From contig DATLUO010000060.1 in NCBI GenBank assembly GCA_035533075.1, forward strand, positions 1-37,277: a stretch of DNA of 37,277 nt. The letters are read 5' to 3'. The stretch is from Pirellulales bacterium (GTDB taxonomy: Bacteria; Planctomycetota; Planctomycetia; Pirellulales; JAICIG01). A program made the position numbers and the translations under genes. Of the stretch, positions 8,261-19,014 are shown piece by piece; position 1 is the stretch's first letter, and the number at the start of each line of letters is the position of its first letter. The notes below the pieces were generated by a model. The model searched no databases, had not been told where the DNA came from, and worked only from the letters and a program-made list of their open reading frames with translations.

Positions 8261-9916
8261 TTAGCGCGGCAACTCCACTGCGCTTTCTGGCTTACGCTTC
8301 GTTTTGCCGGCCGCCAGTACCGCCGCGACCACGGCGTCGGGCGTATGCCGCATCAGCCATGCTGGCCGGCACGCTTGGGCGGCGGCCCGATACGTCGGGT
8401 AACCGTCGATCACCCGTTGCACCGCCTCGACGAACGACTCGTAGCCCTCGAAGGTTTCGCCCACGGCGTTGGGCAGTTGACTGGAGAGCCACGTCCCCTT
8501 GGGCACGACGGCCGGGACGCCCGCGGCCAGCGCTTCGGCGAGCACGCCCGAAGTGCAGGCCCGATATCGTTCGGGCAAATAGGGAAGCAGCACCACGTCG
8601 GCACGCGCGAAGAGTCGGTAATAGTCGTCCGGCGGCAGTCCTTCTTCGAGCGCCACGAATTCGAGGTCGTCGCCGCCCAGCGTCCTCAATCGCTCCAGCG
8701 CGGCGACGCTGTGCGGATTGTGCTCCGGAGCGCTGATGTTGGCTTGGATCAAGAAGCGGACTCGGCCGGCATCGTTCTGCTGGCGCAACGTTGCGATGAG
8801 GTTGGGCAGCCAGGGAAAGCCCTTCTCATCGCGGGCTCCGCCGAGGTAAGCGATCGTCAACGGGCTGTCGGCGTGGCGCGTGGATTCCGGGATCAGCTCC
8901 GAGCGAAAGGGAAGGGGCAAAACATCAAAACGAAGGCCGGAGATCGACTCATAATCGCGTGCCAGCGCTTCGGCGTCGGTATAGAACCGGACGTTTTGAC
9001 TCGTTCCCCATTCGGCGTGCAACAAGAGGAAGGCCCGCTGCATTACGGCGCCGGGCGATCGTTCCCAGCAGTGGGCGTTTGTTTCACCCTCGAACAGCGG
9101 ATGACGGAATTCCAGGTGAAACGTGGGAGAGGCGTCGAGACCGAACTGCTCGGCGATCAGATGCACGGCGAGTAGCTCTCTGGCGTGGGACGTCGTCAAG
9201 AGCACGTGGTCGTCGGGGCCGGGGTCCGCGGCCTTCAAGAACCGATCGAGGTCTTGCCTGAACAGCAACGCATATTCCAGTTCAGCCAACAAGCCGAGCG
9301 GCGACAAGCGACGCAGGGCGTCGAGCAGTCGCGGCCGCAGTCGAGCGTCGTCGAGCGCGGCCGCGATGGCCGGCCAGTGGGCCGCCTGCTGAGCCAGCTC
9401 GGCGTCGCGACCGTATTTCCAGCGCGAAGCGGCTGTTTGCAGGTCCTGCCTGGCCTGCCGGCGCTGCGACCCACGGACGGTCCTCGGCAGACAGTAACGA
9501 ACGAACACGCGTGCCGCGTCGTAGGCCAACGGAGGCATGGCATAGCGCGTCGCCAGTTTGGCCAGTCGGGCGGCTCCCACGGCGGTCTGCCGAGCGCTCG
9601 GTCGGGCGATCGACGAAGGCCCGAGGGGCAAGGCGGCGCCGCACTCGGCATCTCCGCTGGCGCTGGGCTGGCCTTCCACGGTCTCGTTGCACGGCGCGGC
9701 GACCGCTTCACGCATCCAGTGATCGGTGCGGAAGAACCGATGGTTGTCGAGCCACGGCGGAAGTAGATCAGGTGGACATTCGGCGTGCGCCCCCAGAACG
9801 CATTGGCAGCCGGCGCGACGGGCGGCCTCGGCCAGGGCAACCGAGGTCTCGAAGTAGTGTCCGGTCTGCTCTCGCAAGCCGTTGGCTACGATCAGCAATT
9901 TGCGCTGCGAAATCAC
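8261..9916 (-). CDS. Glycosyltransferase, GT4-like
   Basis: This 551-residue protein is a probable GT-B fold glycosyltransferase. The N-terminal half begins with the strand KLLIVANGLREQTGHY, containing the Gly region typical of the acceptor-side domain. The C-terminal half has the nucleotide-sugar part: FLIQANISAPEHN, then LEEGLPPDDYYRLFARADVVLLPY and CTSGVLAEALAAGVPAVVP, which matches the GT4 pattern where the E of the EALA block contacts the sugar nucleotide. About 100 extra residues in the middle are poorly conserved to my eye. I chose GTG 9916 because AAGGGA lies six bases upstream; a TTG at 9937 would add seven residues. It may act in cell-surface glycan or glycolipid synthesis, but donor and acceptor are unknown. 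Confidence 0.8.
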   Translation of the reverse strand: MISQRKLLIVANGLREQTGHYFETSVALAEAARRAGCQCVLGAHAECPPDLLPPWLDNHRFFRTDHWMREAVAAPCNETVEGQPSASGDAECGAALPLGPSSIARPSARQTAVGAARLAKLATRYAMPPLAYDAARVFVRYCLPRTVRGSQRRQARQDLQTAASRWKYGRDAELAQQAAHWPAIAAALDDARLRPRLLDALRRLSPLGLLAELEYALLFRQDLDRFLKAADPGPDDHVLLTTSHARELLAVHLIAEQFGLDASPTFHLEFRHPLFEGETNAHCWERSPGAVMQRAFLLLHAEWGTSQNVRFYTDAEALARDYESISGLRFDVLPLPFRSELIPESTRHADSPLTIAYLGGARDEKGFPWLPNLIATLRQQNDAGRVRFLIQANISAPEHNPHSVAALERLRTLGGDDLEFVALEEGLPPDDYYRLFARADVVLLPYLPERYRACTSGVLAEALAAGVPAVVPKGTWLSSQLPNAVGETFEGYESFVEAVQRVIDGYPTYRAAAQACRPAWLMRHTPDAVVAAVLAAGKTKRKPESAVELPR

Positions 9917-9991
9917 TTGTCGTCCCTTGCGGTCCAAAGGCTGTGCGGTCGAGCGTGTTTACACCACGTGCCGCGCTTTCCACAAGAGCAA

Positions 9992-11572
9992 TTAGTGATT
10001 GATGTTGATACCGAAGTTGAGGCCCTGAATCAGCACGGTCTGGTGGCTGCCCGTGCTGAGGATGCCCAGGCTCGGCAAGGCATAGCTGGTCATATTGGTC
10101 GAGCGGCCGATGCCTCCCATCACCAGCCCGGTCCAACCGACCGTGGCCTGGACGTTTTTGAAAATCCGGTAATTGGCGTTGAGCCTCAACTCGCCCACCG
10201 GCGCGAAGGTGGTCCGGTGTACGACGTTGGACACGCCGGTGGGCGTGAGCGCCGGCACGCGGAACTGTGGCAAGGTAATCGGCGAACCCGTGCTGGTGGT
10301 GCCGGTGCCGGTGGTACTGTTCAACGTGCTCAGAAATGAGGTGTTGGGTTGCGGATTGAAGACAAAAAAGGAGGGCTGCAAGGTGCCGGCGTCGGGACGC
10401 TGCGCGATGGCACCGTTCTGGGTGGTGGTCTGGAAGTTGGCGGCGGTCATGAAGCGGCCTTCGGCGTTCCAGCCCAGGCGGCCCCGCTGCTTGGTCCAGC
10501 GCAAGGCGATTTGCGGGCCGACCAGGTAGTTGGCCGTGGCGGTGGTGAAGTTGGTGTCGGACAACAAGCCGGCAATGGCTGTGCCGCCCGCGCCACTGGT
10601 CGTTCCGCCCGTTGCGCCGGAGAGATTCGAAAGCGAGGTGCTATAGCCGGTGCCATCGAAATAGAAGTTGTCTCGGAAGCGGATGTAACGTGCCCCCGCC
10701 ATGAAGTCCCAATAGCCGTGATCGGCGCGCCGGTTCTTGGAAAGCTGGTAGGTCCGCATCAACTCAATGCCCCACACGTTGGTGGTATATTTCGTGACCA
10801 CGTGGCTGAAGAAAATCGGCAGTCCGACCAGGTCGCCCAAGTCCGTGGGGGCGGGAACATCGGGGAAACCATCGCGCGGAGGCACGAACGTGGGCGGTGG
10901 ACTGGCGTTCGGCGTGCCGATGTCGCGGCCCGAACCGCCGAACACGCCGTTGTGGTTGAGGTCGGTATCGACGATCGCAGTCTGGCCTGCGGTGGTGGTG
11001 GTTCCGGTCCCGAAGCCCGGTTGATTGGCCGGCACGGGCAGGGCTTGTTCAATGAAGCCTTCCAGCGGGGAAATGCCGTTCACCAGCGGAGCCGAGAAGG
11101 CCACGCCCGCGTCCGTGGCTTGGCCGAACGACGTCGCGGAGTGGAGCACAAAGGTGCCCACCATCCAGCCGACGCCGTCGTCTCCCACGTAGCCCAACTG
11201 CAAGCGTTCGCCTTGGCGCAGCGGGGCCGTGATGAAGCCGGTATCGAGGGTATTGACCTGGTTCATGAACCCGCCAGGCACGCCCGTGCTCACAATGTCG
11301 TTGACGCCCGGCGTGTTGAGCGGGGCGCCGACGCTGGTCCGATCGGGAGCGGACGTGGACCAGGCGAGGTCTTCGATGGTGAAGAACCAGCCCCGCGACT
11401 GCTTGGGACCGCTGCCGTAGGTGCTGGTCGTGTCCGAGGCGGGAGCGAAAGGTTGAAAATCTCGGACCCCCGGCACCCATTCACTATCTGGCGTTTCTTG
11501 GCCGAGGGCCAGGCCCGCAAACACGAGCTGTAACCCTACCGCCAACCACAGTTTCGAACGGTTGATCGACAT
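9992..11572 (-). CDS. BBP7-family outer-membrane beta-barrel protein
   Basis: This 526-residue protein has a signal peptide (residues about 1-24, ending LALGQ). The rest is Gly/Thr/Asn-rich with alternating strand patterns. It matches the planctomycete BBP7 barrel family by an N-terminal FFTIEDLAWS block, a central TTNVWGIELMRTYQ and WDFMAGARYIRFRDNFYF, and a C-terminal run ending in a short GLNFGININH strand. Such proteins are expected in the outer membrane; the cargo or role is not known. Several low-complexity Thr/Gly stretches lie in presumed loops. Only a weak AAGG sequence lies upstream of the ATG. The gene shares a 361-base divergent promoter region with the thioredoxin-fold gene. Confidence 0.8.
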   Translation of the reverse strand: MSINRSKLWLAVGLQLVFAGLALGQETPDSEWVPGVRDFQPFAPASDTTSTYGSGPKQSRGWFFTIEDLAWSTSAPDRTSVGAPLNTPGVNDIVSTGVPGGFMNQVNTLDTGFITAPLRQGERLQLGYVGDDGVGWMVGTFVLHSATSFGQATDAGVAFSAPLVNGISPLEGFIEQALPVPANQPGFGTGTTTTAGQTAIVDTDLNHNGVFGGSGRDIGTPNASPPPTFVPPRDGFPDVPAPTDLGDLVGLPIFFSHVVTKYTTNVWGIELMRTYQLSKNRRADHGYWDFMAGARYIRFRDNFYFDGTGYSTSLSNLSGATGGTTSGAGGTAIAGLLSDTNFTTATANYLVGPQIALRWTKQRGRLGWNAEGRFMTAANFQTTTQNGAIAQRPDAGTLQPSFFVFNPQPNTSFLSTLNSTTGTGTTSTGSPITLPQFRVPALTPTGVSNVVHRTTFAPVGELRLNANYRIFKNVQATVGWTGLVMGGIGRSTNMTSYALPSLGILSTGSHQTVLIQGLNFGININH

Positions 11573-11933
11573 CGCTTGGGTCTACCTTGACGCGTTCGGA
11601 TTTCACGCGCACACCCTCCACGGCGGAGAGACAATGCTTGTGCCCGTGCGGGTAGTATCGGTAGTGCCGTGCAAAGTAGTTGAACAAGAACGGCAAAAGC
11701 TGCTGTCAATGCGCAAGGTTTCGGTAATTTGCGTCGTGAGGGCAGTGAAACCGGGAGGTATGGAGAATCATTTCCGGCGGCTTTCGCTCTTGACTCACAT
11801 CCGCCGCGGCGAACTTTTCGCTTCCATCGGCAATGACGACCGGACCGGATGCTCTTGACAGGCGACAATTGCCGGCACGCCGGGCGGCCGGACGGTATAA
11901 TCTAGTCATCCCCTACGCGTCGAGGACTCAACC
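11573..11933. other. Divergent promoter region between the BBP7 and thioredoxin-fold genes
   Basis: This 361-base interval separates two genes transcribed away from each other, so it should hold both promoters. The overlapping open frames on either strand have poor coding character and no good ribosome-binding site. The only promoter-like element I can point to is TATAAT at 11896-11901 for the plus-strand gene. Confidence 0.55.
11896..11901 (+). promoter_or_regulatory. Possible -10 element before the thioredoxin-fold gene
   Basis: A perfect TATAAT lies 32 bases before the ATG at 11934 in otherwise GC-rich DNA. No good -35 hexamer sits at the usual 16-18 base spacing; TTGCCG is at about 21. 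The assignment therefore rests on the -10 hexamer alone. Confidence 0.3.
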
Positions 11934-13505
11934 ATGATCAACCTTCTCAACCCCGCCAACATGACATTGCCTGCTTTGGCGTGCTCGTGCCTGCTGCTCG
12001 TCGGCGCCCCAAGCTGGGCCGACACGGACTTGCCCCGCTATTGGCCCAAGGTCGGTCAGGAACTGACCTACCGGACAACGAGCGAGTTCTCGACGGCCGA
12101 GGGGCAGGCGATGGCCAGTGAATCGACGTGGCAAGTGTGGGTGGTGAGGCAAAACAGCGATGGTACGTGGCGATTGATCTTCCGCCATGCCTCGACGGTT
12201 CAAGGACTCGCCGGTGCGACCAAGCCGGGCGCGAAGCCCCCATCCGCCAAGACCGCAGCGAAGCCCGCCGCCAGGCCGACGGCCGGCAAGGCGGCCCCCG
12301 CCAAACCGGGCACGGCCCGGGCCGCACCCGGCAAAGGGGCCGCACCCGGCAAAGGGACCACAGCCAAGCCTCCGGCCAAGCAGCCGCAAGCGGCTCCCAC
12401 GCAGACGGCCTCGTTCGAGCAAGTGGCCTTCGCCTACTGCGATTTGTCGGCCGACGGCGCCGTCGCCCCCAACCCCACGCTCGGCTTTCAATTTGAGCCG
12501 CGCCAGCTTTTGCCCAAATTGCCGGTGAACAAAAAAGAGATCGAAAAGGGATGGACCGATTTCGACAAGGCAACGCAGACCGGCTATCGCTACCGCATCG
12601 AGGAAGCCCCCGATGACGACGACGATGACGATGACGATCCGCGGTGGAAGATAGTGGCCACGCGACAGAATCCCGTCGACGATATTTACCTTTCGCGGTC
12701 GCAATCGACGTTCACTTTCAACGGCGACTTGGGAGTCGTCGAGCGCATCGAATCGAAGCTGGAACAAGGCTATGGTCTCATCGGGACGCAGGTCAGCACG
12801 ACCGAACTGGCCGGCATCGAACAGTTCGATATGGTTTGGTGCAAGCGGCTCGACGAAGAAATGGGGCTTTATTTCGGCGTGCAACGGCGCTACCAGGACT
12901 TGCTGAAGGCGGCCGAACGCAATAGCGCCGACGCCGAGACGTTGTTGATCGAGGCCGGAGCGTTGTTGCAGAAGGCCGCCGCCGACATCACGTTGCCGGT
13001 GGTCAAAGAAGACTTGCGCAAGCAAGTCGCCCAACATGCGGGCATGATCGGTCGGGTGGCACGCGCGGCGCGCGACCGGTCGGACCTGATCGATCAACCC
13101 GCCCCCGCCTGGCAGACGAAGGACCTGGACGGCAACGCCCATGCGCTCCGCGATTACAAGCAGAAGGTGCTGGTGATGCACTTCTGGAAGCGGAGCGATG
13201 GCTGGAGCCTGCGCACGCTTCCGCAGGTCGAGCGGTTGGCCGAGCGGTTCGCCGACCAGCCCGTGGCGGTGCTCGGCATGAACACCGACGCCAACGAGCA
13301 AGACGCCCGCTTTGTGGCCGACAAGATGGGGCTGGCTTTTCCCATCCTGCGGGCCGACAAGTTCGCCGAGAAGTACAACACCTCGTCGTCGATGCTGGTG
13401 GTGATCGATCAGAAAGGGAAAGTGCGCGACGTCTACTCCGGTTATTCGCCGACGTTGGTGGAGGACGTGGCGAAGGTTATCTTCGGTCTCCTGGAGGGCG
13501 GCTAG
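11934..13505 (+). CDS. Secreted thioredoxin-fold protein without the CxxC motif
   Basis: This 523-residue protein has a signal peptide (residues 1-29). An Ala/Pro/Lys-rich linker covers about 95-158, and a run of nine aspartates is at about 227-235. The C-terminal domain from about residue 385 resembles TlpA/AhpC-type thioredoxin folds. It has the PAPAWQTKDLDGN strand, then VLVMHFWKRSDGW where redox-active members have WxxWCxxC, then the usual MNTDANEQDARFVADKMGLAFPIL and a late VVIDQKGKVRD. Both catalytic cysteines are missing, so it probably has a binding or scaffold role rather than disulfide exchange. The start at 11934 has GAGGA upstream. The function of the N-terminal half is unknown. 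Confidence 0.75.
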   Translation: MINLLNPANMTLPALACSCLLLVGAPSWADTDLPRYWPKVGQELTYRTTSEFSTAEGQAMASESTWQVWVVRQNSDGTWRLIFRHASTVQGLAGATKPGAKPPSAKTAAKPAARPTAGKAAPAKPGTARAAPGKGAAPGKGTTAKPPAKQPQAAPTQTASFEQVAFAYCDLSADGAVAPNPTLGFQFEPRQLLPKLPVNKKEIEKGWTDFDKATQTGYRYRIEEAPDDDDDDDDDPRWKIVATRQNPVDDIYLSRSQSTFTFNGDLGVVERIESKLEQGYGLIGTQVSTTELAGIEQFDMVWCKRLDEEMGLYFGVQRRYQDLLKAAERNSADAETLLIEAGALLQKAAADITLPVVKEDLRKQVAQHAGMIGRVARAARDRSDLIDQPAPAWQTKDLDGNAHALRDYKQKVLVMHFWKRSDGWSLRTLPQVERLAERFADQPVAVLGMNTDANEQDARFVADKMGLAFPILRADKFAEKYNTSSSMLVVIDQKGKVRDVYSGYSPTLVEDVAKVIFGLLEGG

Positions 13506-13547
13506 AACACGGTCCGTCGTCGATTGGCCGCGGAGCCTGCCCTCAAA

Positions 13548-13567
13548 CCTGGCCGGTTCCGGCCAGG
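13548..13567. terminator. Hairpin between convergent genes
   Basis: CCTGGCCGG at 13548-13556 pairs perfectly with CCGGCCAGG at 13559-13567 across a two-base centre. It lies between the stop of the thioredoxin-fold gene (13505) and the stop of the PDH E2 gene (13573) on the opposite strand. The position suits a bidirectional terminator or transcription buffer. No U-tract follows on either side, so it is not a classic intrinsic terminator. Confidence 0.4.
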
Positions 13568-13572
13568 ACGGG

Positions 13573-14955
13573 TCACGTGGCCAGAAGCAACCTGCCCGGC
13601 ACTTGTAGATAATTCTTGACCTCGTTCAGGAAGCGGGCCGCCGTGGCGCCGTCGACCAGCCGATGATCGTAGGACAGGCTCAACGGCATCATCAACCGCA
13701 CCTTGAGCTCGTCGTTTTCCATCACCACCGGCAGCTTGCGCGAGCGGCCGACCAACAGCACCGCCACTTCCGGCGGATTGATGATCGGCGTCGAGTAGAT
13801 GCCGCCGATCGCCCCCAGATTGCTGATCGTAAACGTGCCCCCGCGCATGTCGTCCATGCTGAACTGGTTGTTGCGGGCACGCGACGAAATCTCGGTCAGC
13901 GACTGGGCGATCTGCGGGATCGTCAGCCGCTCGACGTCACGCAGCACAGGCACCACCAGCCCGCGCGGCGTATCGACGGCCACGCCCAGGCTGACGTAGT
14001 CCTTATAAATGATCTGCTCGTTTTCCAGGTCGATGGTGGCGTTGAGCGTGGGGTGCAGTTGCAGCGAGTGGGCCACGGCCTTCATCAGGAAGGCCATCAT
14101 CGTCAGCTTCACTTCGGTGCCCACATAATCGGCCATGCTGCCTTTGCGGATCCGCTCGAGCTCGGTGATGTCGGCGTCGTCGAAATTGGTGACGTGCGGA
14201 ATCGTCTGCGACGAGCGGGCCATGTTCAAGGCGATCGTCTTGCGAATCCTTGGCAGCTTCTGGAGCTGGGTCGGTCCGTACTGGTCCTGGCTGGGCGAAG
14301 TGTCGGGAATCGAGGGCGTGCGTTTGGGCGGCATCGGCGAGTGCAGCGTCGATTCGCGGACCGCCTTCTTAACGTCTTCTTCGGTGATCCGGCCGCTCGG
14401 TCCGCTGCCGTTCACGCGGCTGAGATCGACGCCCAGTTCACGTGCCAGCCGGCGCGTGGCTGGCCCGGCGGCCGCCGTGGGCGCCTCCTCGCGTTCGGCC
14501 ACCGGCGCGGCGCGCGATGCTCCGCCGTTCGTCGAGGGCCGGGCCGGCGCCAGCTCAGTCGCGGGCGGTGCTTTGGGTTCTTCTTTGACGGCGGCAGCCA
14601 CGGGTTTTTCGGCCGCCGACGCCTTGTTGGCCGGCGCGGTTTTCGGCGGCGATTCGGGCGGTGCGGCCCGCGTTTCGGCCTTCTCGGCGACTTCGCGTTT
14701 GGGGGCCTTCGCTACGGAACCTTCCTTGGCTTCGATCGACAACAGCAGCCCGCCCACCGGCACGGTCTGACCCGGCTTGACATGCACTTTGGTCACCTTG
14801 CCGGCTTGCGGAGAAGGCAGTTCGACGGTGGCTTTGCCGGTTTCGACCTCGACCACGCCCTGATTGGCCTGGATCTCGTCCCCTTCGTGAACCAGCACGC
14901 TCACGATGTCGCCCGCCTCAATATTTTCGCCCAGATCGGGAAGTTTGAAGTCCAT
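13573..14955 (-). CDS. aceF: Pyruvate dehydrogenase E2, dihydrolipoamide acetyltransferase
   Basis: This 460-residue protein is the E2 core of the pyruvate dehydrogenase complex, transferring the acetyl group from lipoamide to CoA. It has one N-terminal lipoyl domain with the lipoylated lysine in VETGKATVE (Lys41). A long Ala/Pro/Lys linker follows. The peripheral subunit-binding domain is at about residues 165-200 (RRLARELGVDLSRVNGSG). The C-terminal catalytic domain ends with YDHRLVDG, where His431 and Asp435 belong to the HxxxDG active site. It lies 185 bases downstream of the E1 gene on the same strand and is presumably co-transcribed. No lipoamide dehydrogenase gene is visible. A homodimeric-type E1 with a single-lipoyl E2 is consistent with the AceEF type. 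Confidence 0.93.
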   Translation of the reverse strand: MDFKLPDLGENIEAGDIVSVLVHEGDEIQANQGVVEVETGKATVELPSPQAGKVTKVHVKPGQTVPVGGLLLSIEAKEGSVAKAPKREVAEKAETRAAPPESPPKTAPANKASAAEKPVAAAVKEEPKAPPATELAPARPSTNGGASRAAPVAEREEAPTAAAGPATRRLARELGVDLSRVNGSGPSGRITEEDVKKAVRESTLHSPMPPKRTPSIPDTSPSQDQYGPTQLQKLPRIRKTIALNMARSSQTIPHVTNFDDADITELERIRKGSMADYVGTEVKLTMMAFLMKAVAHSLQLHPTLNATIDLENEQIIYKDYVSLGVAVDTPRGLVVPVLRDVERLTIPQIAQSLTEISSRARNNQFSMDDMRGGTFTISNLGAIGGIYSTPIINPPEVAVLLVGRSRKLPVVMENDELKVRLMMPLSLSYDHRLVDGATAARFLNEVKNYLQVPGRLLLAT

Positions 14956-15140
14956 TTTCTTATTGATGTTCGGTTTCCAGGAAGGCCGCTTCAGAAGTTT
15001 TAGGGCGTTGGGCGCACAGTAATGCCGATTTTACTAGCGTACGTGCGAATGTTCGGTGCGACGCGGTTTTTCGCCTCAGCGGCTTCGTACGGAGCTAGCA
15101 GCGTAACAATCTCGATGGCCCGCTCCTCACCTCTCATCCC

Positions 15141-17822
<2,682 letters not shown>

Positions 17823-18239
17823 TCCCACGCTCCTGGTCCTAAAAGATTCAACCAATACTTCCCGCCCGGTTATTTCAGCACGACGGCGCCGGCCGCAGGA
17901 GGAACGCCGACGGTGCCAGACACACAAACCCGAAGCCTAAGCGAGGCGCGGCAAATACGGCGCCTCGCTGCGCTTAGATTCATCACGGGCCGGCGACATT
18001 GATCGAAGCGCATCGCCCACCGTCGTCTTAAAGGGCAAGAGCCACGCGGGCTGCGCCTTGGATCCCGTCGATATTATTTCGCACCGTAGCCTAAACGTAA
18101 AGGGCAACTGTGCATGGCCGGCACCTTGAACGGCGACCATCCCACCGAAGGCTACGCGAGCATCCGGGATTTTTTTGTCAAGCAGCTGGGGGCAGAGATG
18201 TAATGGGGCGACGGAGCAGGGAAGCGATTGCAATTCGCG
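17823..18239. other. Intergenic region upstream of aceE with repeat copy and possible gene fragment
   Basis: This 417-base interval holds the aceE promoter region and one copy of a diverged 90-base repeat (18018-18107). Just after it, on the plus strand, is a 29-codon frame (18114-18203) whose product includes HPTEGYASIRDFFVKQLG. That resembles the tail of a secreted esterase or peptidase and may be a leftover of a lost gene. No intact gene is seen. Confidence 0.5.
18018..18107 (+). repeat. Diverged 90-bp dispersed repeat, copy 1
   Basis: This segment aligns along its whole length with 18918-19008 in the same orientation, at roughly three-quarters to four-fifths identity by eye. Shared blocks include GATATTATTTCGCACCG and AACGTAAAGGGCAA. 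The two copies flank the DUF4258 gene pair. The unit could be a small non-autonomous element or the footprint of a local duplication. Confidence 0.7.
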
Positions 18240-18458
18240 CTAGTTCGTGACTGCCTGAAAAACGCGCCCAACTTGGCGAAGGAAGGCGAGGTCATCGCTT
18301 TCCGCACGACGCGCAATTTCGTCGAGCCACTTCACCGTAGCGGGTTCCAGACAAGCCTCCGTTGGCGCTTCGGCTGGATACACAACTTCCACTTCTACTT
18401 CCACGGCGTATTGCCCGCGTTGCACCCATCGTCGGCGTTTTTCTCGTCGCTCGGCCAT
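18240..18458 (-). CDS. Small partner protein downstream of the DUF4258 gene
   Basis: This 72-residue protein begins with an Arg-rich segment (MAERREKRRRW). A strand of alternating Val/Glu (YAVEVEVEVVYP) follows, then an acidic helix block (CLEPATVKWLDEIARRAESDDLAFLRQVG). It starts six bases after the stop of the DUF4258 gene on the same strand and has GGAG nine bases upstream, so the two are almost certainly co-translated. I recognise the CLEP..V..LDE...A...D..FL...G pattern as occurring in small planctomycete proteins. It may be the antitoxin or stabilising partner of the DUF4258 protein. That role is inferred from layout only. Confidence 0.7.
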   Translation of the reverse strand: MAERREKRRRWVQRGQYAVEVEVEVVYPAEAPTEACLEPATVKWLDEIARRAESDDLAFLRQVGRVFQAVTN

Positions 18459-18464
18459 TTTTGC

Positions 18465-18746
18465 CTACTCCGTGAAATAAACCGTTACTAGCATCGCACG
18501 GCCACTATCGGCCAAATATGCCCAAATGGCTTCCACCTCCGTGCCATCCGCCAGCTCTTGTCGAACGACAACGGAAGGATTCGGCTTGCTAGCCGGTCGC
18601 TCGCGTAAAAGCTCGCTGTCCGAGAAGCCGGCGATGATCTGCCAGTCACTTATTCCTCGCTCTTCGCATCGCTCGTCGGCGTGCGAAGAAACAAGATAGC
18701 GCTCGTTACTGATCGCCACCTGAATCTTCTTGAATAATGTCCCCAT
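18465..18746 (-). CDS. DUF4258-family small protein
   Basis: This 93-residue protein carries the DUF4258 signature near its N-terminus (SSHADERCEERGISDWQI, where H and R are the conserved residues). The usual strand pair at the C-terminus is VEAIWAYLADSGRAMLVTVYF. DUF4258 proteins are small, often carried in accessory DNA and often paired with a tiny downstream gene, as toxin-antitoxin pairs are. No activity is established for this copy. The start has GAGG seven bases upstream. The gene pair is bracketed by two copies of a 90-base repeat, consistent with arrival as a unit. Confidence 0.75.
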   Translation of the reverse strand: MGTLFKKIQVAISNERYLVSSHADERCEERGISDWQIIAGFSDSELLRERPASKPNPSVVVRQELADGTEVEAIWAYLADSGRAMLVTVYFTE

Positions 18747-18917
18747 CGCGGGGCCTCACGCCGCGTTCAAAAATGTTACGGTTTTACCAGTTTACCGCGC
18801 CCTCGACCCGGCTGCACTTCCCGCATCTTAGTTCCGATGGCAGATCTGATTTGCGGCGTGCGGTGGGGGCGTTATTCCCCGTGGCGGCACATGTTTCGGG
18901 GCCGTGGAAGTCATTGA

Positions 18918-19008
18918 CACCCGTCGTCTCAATCGCCAAGAGCGACGCGGGTTGGGCCTCGCATCCCCTCGATATTATTTCGCACCGCGGCCCGAACGTA
19001 AAGGGCAA
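18918..19008 (+). repeat. Diverged 90-bp dispersed repeat, copy 2
   Basis: This is the second copy of the repeat at 18018-18107, in the same orientation. It lies between the DUF4258 gene and the 3' end of the TPR gene, ending seven bases from that stop codon. On the minus strand both copies translate to similar peptides around the block CEIIS, which explains the spurious open frames here. The divergence indicates an old duplication. Confidence 0.7.
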
Positions 19009-19014
19009 GTCGTT

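Noticed and set aside
17937..18233. 98-codon minus-strand frame
   Set aside because: It spans the 90-base repeat; the similar frame at 18784-19008 has the same cause.
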